A stretch of DNA of 11,762 bases from Podochytrium sp. JEL0797. Its lineage: Eukaryota > Chytridiomycota > Chytridiomycetes > Chytridiales > Chytriomycetaceae. Below, piece after piece: positions 1 through 7,688 of this stretch (within the stretch, counting starts at the first letter, position 1; each line of letters starts with the position of its first letter). Made by a program: the position numbers and the translations under genes. Where the stretch lies: NCBI GenBank assembly GCA_027596195.1, contig JADGJG010000848.1, forward strand, positions 1-11,762, in the 5' to 3' direction. The notes beneath the pieces are model-generated. The model searched no databases, was not told the origin of the DNA, and saw only the letters and a program-made list of their open reading frames with translations.

Positions 1-120
<120 letters not shown>

Positions 121-746
121 ATTGTTGTCGTATTTTAGCTTTTGTTGTATGTGTGCTGTGTTGGAATAAAGAAGGAGTTTGTCGCAAACATTGTCGGCCT
201 TTTGTCATTGTTCATGCCCCTTGCGAAGGCCGTTGACGTTTTCATTTCGCTGGTGTCAAAAATATTGACAGGACACGACGAAGAATGGTCAGATGCGATG
301 ACGAGATGGGAAATGATGGCGAGTGGCGTTTCTGATTCGACCTGTTTTCGTCACCTCTCTCTCACCACAGTCTTTTTAATTCTAATTAAAATATTGGCTT
401 AGAATATCAGCTCTCTCGGATTGCAGATGCAGCCTAAAGAATCGGATTCGAAAGGGGACGGTGGACCGGACAAGGGAAATTCTCTCAGTTAGATTTGACT
501 TTTGGTGATCTGTTCATTTTTTAGCACGGCAGTAAATCTCATAATGAGGTCGTAAGTCCTTTCTCGCATGGAATACATATTGAAGTTCGGGGTCTTGGGG
601 AAACGCGACGCACAGACACCAACAAGGGGAAAACTTGAGAAATTTCATTTCGCGTTCGATCGCCGTGCTTGGACGTTTTCCAAAATTGTTTTTGCAAATC
701 TTTCCCCCATTGTGGCCGCGACCGAGTTTCACCTGAACAAGCAAAG
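121..746. other. Intergenic: H3 3' UTR and hydrolase promoter/5' leader
   Basis: These 626 bases hold the H3 3' UTR (AATAAA at 165-170) and then the upstream region of the hydrolase. No homologous protein was recognised on either strand. Two short ATG-started reading frames lie on the hydrolase strand: 427-492 (21 aa) and 568-750 (60 aa, overlapping the hydrolase start). Both could be upstream ORFs if transcription begins far enough upstream. I see no clear TATA box, tRNA or repeat. Confidence 0.5.
165..170 (+). terminator. Candidate poly(A) signal of histone H3
   Basis: A perfect AATAAA hexamer starts 45 bp after the H3 stop codon on the coding strand and is followed by a T-rich stretch. 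Position and sequence fit a cleavage and polyadenylation signal. No other AATAAA was seen on this strand before the next gene. Confidence 0.5.
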
Positions 747-750
747 ATGA
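568..750 (+). other. Possible upstream ORF ending in an ATGA overlap
   Basis: A 60-codon frame starts at a true ATG (568) and stops at TGA 748-750, so its stop overlaps the hydrolase ATG (747-749) as ATGA. The product (begins MEYILKFGV) is basic and resembles nothing I know. If it is in the transcript it would restrict initiation on the main frame or allow reinitiation. It could equally be chance sequence upstream of the transcription start. Confidence 0.2.
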
Positions 751-3129
751 GCAGCACTCTTGCTCCGACTGCGGTGCAGCGACGCGGCGACACGTGGCGC
801 GACACGAAGCGGTCGCATCACACGCACCACCACGCGCACCACAGCCACAGCCACCACCACCGTCGCTCGCACGACCCGGTGTCGTTTCATCCGTCACTTT
901 GCGGCACCTTGACCATCGCGTCGCAGAGCTTTGCGGTGCCGCTTCTCGACGCGAGCGGCGCCCTTCCCATGGACAGGCGCTGCCCCGTCGCCGTCTTTGA
1001 GCGGCCGCAGACTGCGCGGGCTGCCATTGTGCTCGTGCATGGCTTCGTGTCGAACCGCACCATGTTTGACTGTGGCCGCGGGAAGGTGTGTATCGGTTGC
1101 TGTGCTTGACTCACAAGAGCGCGTCCTTTTCTGACGTCGCTTCGCATCCCACTCCATCCCATCCCATCCCACTCCCAGGGCGGCAAGCAGGACGGCCCCT
1201 CCTTCTTCGAATACCTCGCTACCCGCGGCTATGACACATATGCCCTTGATCTGCGCGGCACGCGCGAGGCCCGTCGAATGGGCACTGCGAGCCCCGCGTT
1301 CATCAAGGAGCATATCGAAGTCGATGTGCCCAGCGCTATTGCCTTCATCAAGGCAAAGTACAACCACGAAAAGGTAAATGCCAAGTATTCCCCGTTCCTG
1401 CCAAAACAATCTAACCCTAAAACCACCAGGTTTACCTCGTGGGCCATTCGATGGGAGGCGCAATCTCTTGCGCAGTCGCGGGGTACATGCCACACTCCAT
1501 CGCCGGCGTGGTCCATCTCGCCGGCCTGTACCATCTGACCCTGCCAATCCTCGGCGACATGATCGATTTATACCATTCCACCCTGCCCACGATCGTCAAA
1601 TCCGCGGTTTCCACTGGCACACAATTTTTTCTTCGCTCCGTCTTCCACCTTTTCAACCCTGCCGTTTCCACAATTTCGGGAATTCTGTCTCCCGACGAGC
1701 ACCCGTTCCCCATCACGGGGTTCCACCCACCCTCACCGCCCCCAACCCAAGGACCCGCTGCCACTGTGCGTTACATGGCCAATTATATCCGTCGCCAACA
1801 TATCCCCGTGCGTTCCATTGTGGACACGCTGCTCGCGCTGCGCCACGTGTTGCCCACAGCCGCGAGCAAAGTGATTTTGAACATGTTGTACCCAAGTCCG
1901 TGGTTGCCGTATTCTGTCGAAGATCCGATTTCGTTTGTGGATACTGCGTTGGAGAGTCCGACGATTGGGATTTGCTTGAGTGTTGGCAAGTCGGCGTTTC
2001 ATGTGAGTTTTTTTTTTTCTTGTTTTTTTCTTGTGGAACCTTGTGTACTGAATTTCGCGAATAGAGAGAAATCTTCAACCAATGGCTCGAAGACAGTTCC
2101 CACAACCGAGCCGAGAACCCTCAACAAGTCAACGCGACACCCACCCCGGCCATCACCAACTCCTCCTCCACCGCAACCAACAACGACAACCACGGCGATC
2201 TCAAGACTCTTCGCAGCCTCAACAGCAGCCCGCAAGCCTCGACGGTTGTCGCCGCGCAACCCGTCCACCCGCAAGCCACGACCCCAAGACTCGTGATTGA
2301 AGACGAAACGGGGGGATTCTCGTTCAGCGAATCGGAGATTGAAGACGCGGATGACGAAGAGCAACACCAAGGCGGTGCGGATGCACCTGCACCCGCTTCC
2401 ACGTCCACTGCGACTCCCGCCGCTGTGAGACTGTCGATCCAGCACGAGACGCAGCAAAATCCGTACTGTTTACACCACGGGTGGGACGAGCTCGAGCCGT
2501 ATTTGAACGAGTTTGAACGGTTGCAGCATTTGCCTTTGTTTTTCTGTCCGGCGAATGCGGATGCTGTGTTGAGGCCGGAGGACAGTAAAGCGGGGTATTT
2601 GCGTAGTGGGTCCAAGTGGAAGGATATTATTGAGTACAAGGACAAGCTGCCGCGCGGTGGCGGTGGTGGTGGGGCTGCGGCTGCGGCGCCGACGGTTGTG
2701 ACCGAGATTCCTGCGTTTAGCGTCTCGGAGATCGAAACCCTCAACGCGATGCAAGCAGGGGGTGGTGGACCTGTTGCTAGCCCTTTGACGGACTCTAACT
2801 CGACGTTGTTTGATCACCCGTCGGCGGGAGACACGGAGCGACTCAAGCGTGTGTCTTCGGGAACTTCGTTTGTCAAATCGACACTGTATCATCCGATTTC
2901 TTCGGGGACTGGAGGAAAGTCTTCTTCTGCGTTGCAGATTGAGGATGAGTATGATCCCAAGAACCCGCAGTTGCGGTACCGTGTTCCAGCGAGTGTGAAG
3001 GTTGGACATTGTGATATTTTGGGTGGCAAGCATGCGGAGTTGGTGTGGAAAAAGATTGTGGATTGGTTGGATGTGACGACGCAGAGGGAGAAGGAGTGGA
3101 GGTTTCGGAGGAGGTATAGTGCCAAGTAA
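747..3129 (+). CDS. Alpha/beta-hydrolase (lipase/esterase type), four exons
   Basis: Exons: 747-1085, 1179-1373, 1430-2002, 2065-3129; 723 aa, all introns phase 0 (93, 56 and 60 bp up to acceptor AGs; CTAAC branch site in intron 2). The protein is a predicted serine hydrolase, probably cleaving an ester or lipid. In order: His-rich stretch (12 His in residues 24-42); oxyanion-side strand VLVHGF (95-100); YALDLRG (134-140); nucleophile elbow VGHSMGG (182-188, Ser185); likely acid Asp535 in CPANADAVL; likely base His684 in KVGHCDIL; and a closing helix before WLD. Typical members have 270-350 residues. The excess comes from a Ser/Thr/Asn- and acid-rich segment (about 376-495) and a Gly/Ala-rich one (about 565-675), both between catalytic residues. 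No signal peptide or membrane segment is evident. The start is the first ATG of the homologous frame; exon 1/2 joining is the least certain junction, because CAG/AAG acceptors nearby would also fit. The exact substrate is unknown. Confidence 0.85.
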
Positions 3130-3161
3130 ATTTTTTTTGTTGGTGGTGTTGGACGATGAAT

Positions 3162-3178
3162 GGGGGTGGGGGGGGGGG
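3162..3178 (+). repeat. G-tract (5 G, T, 11 G) after the hydrolase stop
   Basis: A nearly pure G run lies in the hydrolase 3' UTR 33 bp after the stop, followed by a long T/C-rich run ending CTAG (to about 3220). It can be read as simple low-complexity sequence. A G-rich stretch in RNA here could fold or pause polymerase, but that is inference. Confidence 0.6.
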
Positions 3179-3384
3179 CAAGGTTTTCATTTTTCTTTTC
3201 TTTCTTTTTCTTTTTCTAGCCGACCTTTATTTTACTTTGCGTAATGGACGCTTGGATAGAATGAATGATTCCCTTTCAATTTCGTTCTCCCTCCCTCTCT
3301 CTCTGCTTCGACCGGGTGGTTGGATGGGCCTGTATTGTGTTTGTGTACCTGTTTTTTAATCTATGTTTTTATGTGTGATTCTGC

Positions 3385-3390
3385 AATAAA
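3385..3390 (+). terminator. Candidate poly(A) signal of the hydrolase
   Basis: AATAAA on the coding strand 256 bp after the hydrolase stop, in T-rich surroundings. It is the only perfect hexamer seen between the hydrolase and gene A, so it is the likely 3' end signal. It implies a 3' UTR of roughly 270 bases. Confidence 0.5.
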
Positions 3391-3800
3391 CGATGCGCAA
3401 CTGACGTACCTGTTTGATTCTTAAAAACGGATTTTTATTTACGTATAATTGATTGAAGCCATGGGAGACTGATGTTGCTGCAAATCCAGCGCAGATTTCC
3501 CCGTGAGGCAGTGCCTGAGTTCAGCAAGTCTGCAAAACGGGGTTTGTGTGAAAGTCGCGACGCGAAGTGAATACGCATGATGAACTTGCCAAAATCGGTT
3601 AAACGGAATCGGCTTCATTTAGCAAACGACGAAGGGAAAGCAGTGGGATTCCAAAAATGCATTGGCGTTGTGTATTCCATCGAGAAAGAGTGCGGGATTG
3701 CCTGGGCAGAGGTGATTATTTGTCAATGATTTGTTTGCAGTGCTTGGCAGGCAAATGCTGGGCAAATCAACCCAAAAATTCCCTGCCACACGCAGCGCAA

Positions 3801-5193
3801 ATGATGACTTCAGCGGCGACGGGAGTGCAGCGGTTCGAGTGAGTGTGGTTCCCCCCTGGCTGTGTGCGTGGTGCTTACTTTGCGCTAGGATTGTTGGCGA
3901 GAGTGCGGGGCGCGGCCTGTCCGTGGCGCCAGGCAGCGGTGCGCTGCGATGCGTTGTTGCCGTGAGTGTTGCGCCCAAGACGCGGCTCAGATCCGCTGTG
4001 CTGACTGCCGAGTTATCTGGCGTGTGCGCCACGCGCGTCGGCGGCGCAACCTTTGACCGCGTCTTTCACTGCGACAAGGTCGTGGTTGTCGACGATCCGG
4101 GAAAGTGGGCAAAGGTAGTTTAGTTGTCTCGTATTCCTCTCCTTTCGTATTCCTCTACTAACCAAAGAAACAGCCCGAAAACGGCCTCTTTCTGTTCCCC
4201 GTCGTGTTTGCCCTGCCCAAGGCCGACCTGCCTCCCTCCTTCGCGTCCTCGACCGGCTCCATCGACTACCGCGTCTCCGCATCCCTATCGTGCCAGGAAA
4301 GCAAGAAACTCTTCAGATCAAACTACGAAACGGACGCCCCCGTCGTAGTACACGTGTCGAACCAAGTCCGCGCAAAACTCGTGGACGATTCCGCCAAAAT
4401 GATATCCACCCTCGCCGCAGCCACCACCAAACTCACACTCAGCGATACAGAAACCATCCACCCTTCCACCTCCTCAGCCTTTTTCAAATCCCCTTCCTCC
4501 GCGTCAGACACACCCGAATCCGCCAGTCGCGACTCGTTCCAAAACCTCTACTCCCCACCACTCACCTACGATTCGAGCCAGATCCCGTCGTCTCAACCCA
4601 CTTCCTCGATCACAGCCGATCAAAAGACGCAACTGCTTGAACTCATTAAGCTCCAAAAAGCGCAGGCGGATTTGTCGAACGCGTTGGCGGATGTGCATCT
4701 GGGGGGTCGATCGTCGGCTGGCTCTTCGGGAATGAATTCACTCGCGAGACCTTCTATTACGGGCGTGAGTAACACGAGCAGTCTCATGTCTCCCATTTCT
4801 CCGGGGTATGGGTCGAACCCAACAACTATCCGTCTTGAGTTGATGCATGGACATTCACTTGCCACTCTCAGCAGCAGTGGTAGCAGTATGAGTGATAATT
4901 CGTCGTCCTTCTTGCCTGAAATCGATGAACAAGACGACTTGCTGCAGGAAATCATGTCAACTTATTCCTCGCCGGTTTCGAAATGGAGTGTCACGATGGT
5001 CGCAGACTGGGTTCAACAATTTGACGTGTCGCCGGCTTCGGTTGCCGCTTTCATTGAGCAAGAGATTGACGGTGTGGCTCTGTTGACTCTGGGAGGGGAT
5101 GATTTGAAGAACGACTTGAAGGTGACGGCATTGGGGACGAGGAGGAGGATTTCTGTTGCTTTGGAGAAGTTGCAGAGAGGACAAGGGCTTTGA
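3801..5193 (+). CDS. Gene A: half-arrestin (N domain) protein with C-terminal SAM domain
   Basis: Exons 3801-3838, 3889-4114, 4174-5193; 427 aa. Intron 1 (50 bp) has a GTGAGT donor; intron 2 (59 bp) a TACTAAC branch site. The tandem ATGs at 3801/3804 were chosen because the spliced start, VQRFEIVG, matches IQRFEVVG of genes B and C. Residues 9-137 are an arrestin N-type beta-sandwich (KVVVVDDPGKW; LFPVVFALP; LPPSF then GSIDYRVSASL). The first strand of the arrestin C domain follows (DAPVVVHVSNQVRAKL, about 142-158), but the rest of that domain is absent. A Ser/Thr/Pro linker leads to a helix (234-264, LSNALADVH at 256-264), another Ser-rich linker, and a SAM domain at 358-422 (KWSVTMVADW; QEIDGVALLTL; DDLKNDL; ALGTRRRI). 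It is the only plus-strand member and converges on gene B. Likely a cytosolic adaptor; partner unknown. Confidence 0.87.
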
Positions 5194-5386
5194 ACTGGAT
5201 TTGAGTTCGTTGGGGGGGGCTTGGCGATTGTCTGTTGGGGAGTTGTGTTTTTGTTTTCACCTTTCGCATTGTTATTATATCTTTTGTTTTACAACTTTGA
5301 AGTGAAAATGTAACATAAAACTTAGTTTTGATAAATCGAGAAGAGAAAAAATCAGGAATTCCCATTTTAAACACATTATCTTTCAT
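5194..5386. other. Convergent 3' region between genes A and B
   Basis: 193 bases, A/T-rich, shared by the two 3' ends. No SAM-like coding remnant is visible on either strand, so gene B's missing SAM domain is not simply downstream in another frame. No perfect AATAAA for gene A was seen. Confidence 0.6.
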
Positions 5387-5391
5387 TTATT
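5386..5391 (-). terminator. AATAAA overlapping the gene B stop codon
   Basis: On the minus strand the final Glu and stop codons plus the next base read GAATAAA, so a perfect poly(A) hexamer contains the TAA stop. If used, it would give a 3' UTR of only about 10-30 bases. It may be chance. Confidence 0.3.
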
Positions 5392-7041
5392 CAAAATCAA
5401 GTTGACCATCTTCCACAACAATCCGAGTTTCCGCACTCGAAATTTCAAGCGCTTCGAGTTCCGACAGCAACGCCGAAAAGCAGCTTTGATCGCGACTTGG
5501 TGAATGTGTCGCAGGCGTCCCAGCACCCGCAGGCGGCTGCGATAACATCACGTTCAGGGAATGGTTCCTGGGCGGGTGGATGGGGTTGGCAGCTGGGACG
5601 GGGATCCGCGGTTGCGGCAAGGACATGGGAGAAGGAGGTTCGTTGGAAGAATTAATGGTGGATTGCGGGCTGTAGTGGAAACTCGAATCGGATCTTCTGA
5701 ATCTCGTCATGAGCGGGTGTGGGGAGTGGGATTGATCGGTGGGTGTTGACACGACCACCACGGGACACTTTTTTGTTGGGGTGGTGAGATGGTTTTAGAC
5801 AAGTGATTTGAAGAAGTGAGCAATATAAGAAGGCAATGCACCTCGAATGACACGTTTGGGATTTCGCTGTCGTCGTCCAGGTAAATTTGGAGGTGGAATA
5901 TCGTGCGGACACTGATTAAGGGGCTCTCAAAAGAAGCGAGCGCCAATCCAGGGTCAATCCGCAGGTGTAAGCGATGTGAAAATGGGTCAGACACTCCGTG
6001 TCCGACTTTGACAAGAGGAAAGGTTTGAGCGATTTCAGCGAGTGGTCTGTGCGGGGAAAAAATGTTATTCCAGGGACATTTTGAAAGGGTCCCTCCCAAA
6101 ACTCCAAACCTTGGGAATTTGGCTCGAGCCGCAACGTTTTCTGAAGACACGTATTGCACCAAGCTCCGCAGGGATGCATTCATCATGCGCAACCTCGAAT
6201 CGCCGGGCGTCGCGAGAAATGTCACATCCACGTCGAGCGTCTCTCCCATCGATAGCACGCGTCGAGGAATTTGAATCGAGTATCCAAGCTTCTTGGGAGT
6301 AGCGGAAACGTGGTGCATGGTGTTGCTTGGGGATTGGAGTAGGCGGAGTTTGGCGCTTTCGGGGATTCCGATGAACACGGGAACTTCGACGACCTGTATG
6401 CTTTAATCAATAAAAGAGTGATGGAAAACGGGATTCCCTCGACGCACCGTGTTGCTTTTCAAAAGCTTCATCCCTTCTTGGAACAAGACCGTCGCCCGCA
6501 GCCAATATCGAATCGAACCCGCAGCCGTTTCGAAAGACGGCGGTAAGTTCGTTTTTGGAAGGGCGAATGTGAATGGATATGCAATGGATCCGCCGATCGG
6601 GTTTGGGGCGATGGCCTCTGCGCTGTCATATACGACGCATGTTGTCTGTTTTTTTTTGGTTCAGTGACCAGTCCTACAGTGAGAGTAGGGATCAGAAGCT
6701 CGCATACCTGCTGAAAGACTCGCATGTTCTGAGCGACGGAAGATTCGGGCCTTTTCGCAAGTTTGTGAGGGCCTTCCCACCGCGTTTCGCAAAAGCCCCT
6801 GAATTCGCATTGGATCCGGACGTTCTTGATTGAAGAAGAGACCTTGAGGAGGACAGCTCCGCTCATTGAGGCATCCTATCGCAAATGTACTTCAGCTTGT
6901 TGGAGATGACAGGGAACGGCCGGAGCTGGTGGTGGCGGGAAAGAGAAGACGCACCGTGTCCCAACCCGCCATGGCAACAATCTCTCCATTGGCACCCAAG
7001 TTTTCACCGCGGCCAACGACTTCGAAGCGCTGGATTGACAT
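5387..7041 (-). CDS. Gene B: arrestin N + C domain protein without SAM domain
   Basis: Exons (minus): 7041-6955, 6875-6708, 6645-6448, 6393-6110, 6046-5842, 5767-5387; 440 aa. Introns are 79, 62, 54, 63 and 74 bp. The ATG at 7041 opens MSIQRFEVVGRGENLG. Residues 1-151 form the arrestin N domain (GAVLLKV; FTFALPKTNLPPSF; GSIRYWLRATVLFQEGMKLL). Residues 152-320 form the arrestin C domain (VPVFIGIPESAK; GYSIQIPRR; DSRLRMMNASLRSL; LISVRTIF; SFE then PVVVV), the usual arrestin end strand. The tail is Ser/Pro-rich, contains the family helix FSALLSELE (411-419) and then stops, where C and D continue into SAM. No PPxY motif is present. Exon boundaries are supported by alignment with C and D, e.g. the junction restoring KFPRPL. 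Intron 4 is a multiple of three without stop, so retention would add 21 residues. Arrestin-fold proteins act as cytosolic adaptors for membrane proteins; this one's cargo is unknown. Confidence 0.88.
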
Positions 7042-7098
7042 CTGGGAGAGGAAAAATTGGAAAGGAATTTCTTTCTCGAATTTTTTTTTAATCAAAGT

Positions 7099-7108
7099 AG
7101 GCACGCGC
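7099..7108 (-). promoter_or_regulatory. Shared upstream element of gene B (GCGCGTGCCT)
   Basis: On the minus strand GCGCGTGCCT lies 58 bp before the gene B ATG and is followed by GATTAAAAAAAAATT, then a pyrimidine stretch up to the ATG. The same ten bases followed by an A/T run occur before gene C (9864-9873). The shared order suggests a core promoter element. It could be simple carry-over from duplication. Confidence 0.4.
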
Positions 7109-7248
7109 GGGATATGGGGGCACGCAAGTGGCACACACCAAAAAAAAGATAACAAAATTCTTTCCGTCAGCTTTGTTGCTTAGCTGTCGAGAGTCTTTCT
7201 TGCTGGCACGCCGAGAGAGCTCTGTAGAAAAAAATATATCGAAAAAAA

Positions 7249-7351
7249 GACATCAAAACAAATCATTTCGACAGTCCACTCGTCGTTGTGGCTCCACGGA
7301 ACTCAGGAAAAATGCGCGGTTCCGTTGATAGTGGCCGCGTCATCTTGCTTC
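7249..7351 (-). pseudogene. Relic of a gene C-like arrestin-SAM gene (end of exon 6)
   Basis: This stretch aligns with 7920-8030, the end of gene C exon 6 and its donor site. The first about 45 bases are nearly identical and still encode DEWTVEM (7284-7264), the first strand of the SAM domain. One extra base at 7288 shifts the frame just upstream. The donor after ATG reads ATTTG where gene C has GTTTG, so splicing is lost. Farther on, the match weakens to GATGACGCGGCC (gene C: CATGACGCGGCG). No SAM exon follows. It shows a further duplicate once existed between B and C. Confidence 0.75.
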
Positions 7352-7688
7352 GCAGGTTGCGGTCGCATTTGCAGTCAAGGATTGGCTCCGAAATTCGAAC
7401 TGGTGGACGGGTGTTGTGAGTTGTTGAGATGGAGAATTGGGGATATGCCGTTTTGACAAGGTCGTGCGAGTAAAAGCTTCAAACTTTGTCTGTCTCGTGT
7501 GGGGGAGTGCGACAAATCAATGGGCGACAAGCTGAAATCGTCGAACTCCCAGTTTCCCATCTCGTCCAAAAGTGAAATAAATTCTAAAACTTTTTTTTTT
7601 ATGTCGAGCGCCAAAATGAGAGGCACGCGACCGACAATCACACAACAAATTAAAAAAATAAAATAAAATAACCTCAAATCCCCTGAAA

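Larger units (their letters stand above)
3130..3800. other. Intergenic: hydrolase 3' UTR and gene A upstream region
   Basis: The first about 270 bases are the probable hydrolase 3' UTR (G-tract, pyrimidine tracts, AATAAA). The rest, about 3400-3800, is upstream of gene A. An in-frame ATG at 3657 would extend gene A by 48 residues, but the extension is Cys-rich and has no counterpart in the paralogs. A short direct repeat GGCAAAT occurs at about 3750 and 3761. No RNA gene or protein homology was seen. Confidence 0.5.
7042..7688. other. Intergenic between B and C: B promoter, gene relic, C 3' end
   Basis: From left to right: gene B upstream region with the GCGCGTGCCT element (7099-7108), a decayed piece of a gene C-like copy (7249-7351), unassigned sequence (7352-7620), a one-mismatch copy of the promoter element (7621-7630) followed on the minus strand by an A-run, and the gene C 3' UTR. 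No intact gene is present. A minus-strand open frame (7375-7677) reads SLLDEMGN near 7570, faintly like the family helix, but I cannot call it homologous. Confidence 0.55.

Noticed and set aside
142..402. Open frame of 86 codons after histone H3
   Set aside because: It has no ATG at its start, lies in the H3 3' UTR and beyond, and resembles no protein I know.
894..1547. Long minus-strand frames opposite the hydrolase exons
   Set aside because: They cross the hydrolase introns, have Arg/Gly-rich compositions typical of antisense shadows, and match no family.
3114..3220. Possible alternative 3' splice in the hydrolase (GTATAG donor to CTAG after a pyrimidine tract)
   Set aside because: It would replace only the last few residues, the stop at 3127 gives a normal end, and no homology supports the alternative.
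3657..3800. Longer gene A N-terminus from in-frame ATG 3657
   Set aside because: The 48 extra residues are Cys-rich and have no counterpart in B or C, which begin just before QRFE. Kept only as an alternative.
3755..4123. Gene A start at ATG 3755 with straight read-through to 4123
   Set aside because: It reads through a GTGAGT...CTAG intron (3839-3888). Splicing instead joins a frame that restores VQRFEIVG, matching genes B and C.
7375..7677. Minus-strand frame between the relic and gene C as a real small gene
   Set aside because: It lacks an ATG supported by context, starts in the gene C 3' UTR, and its only family-like feature (SLLDEM) is too short to trust.
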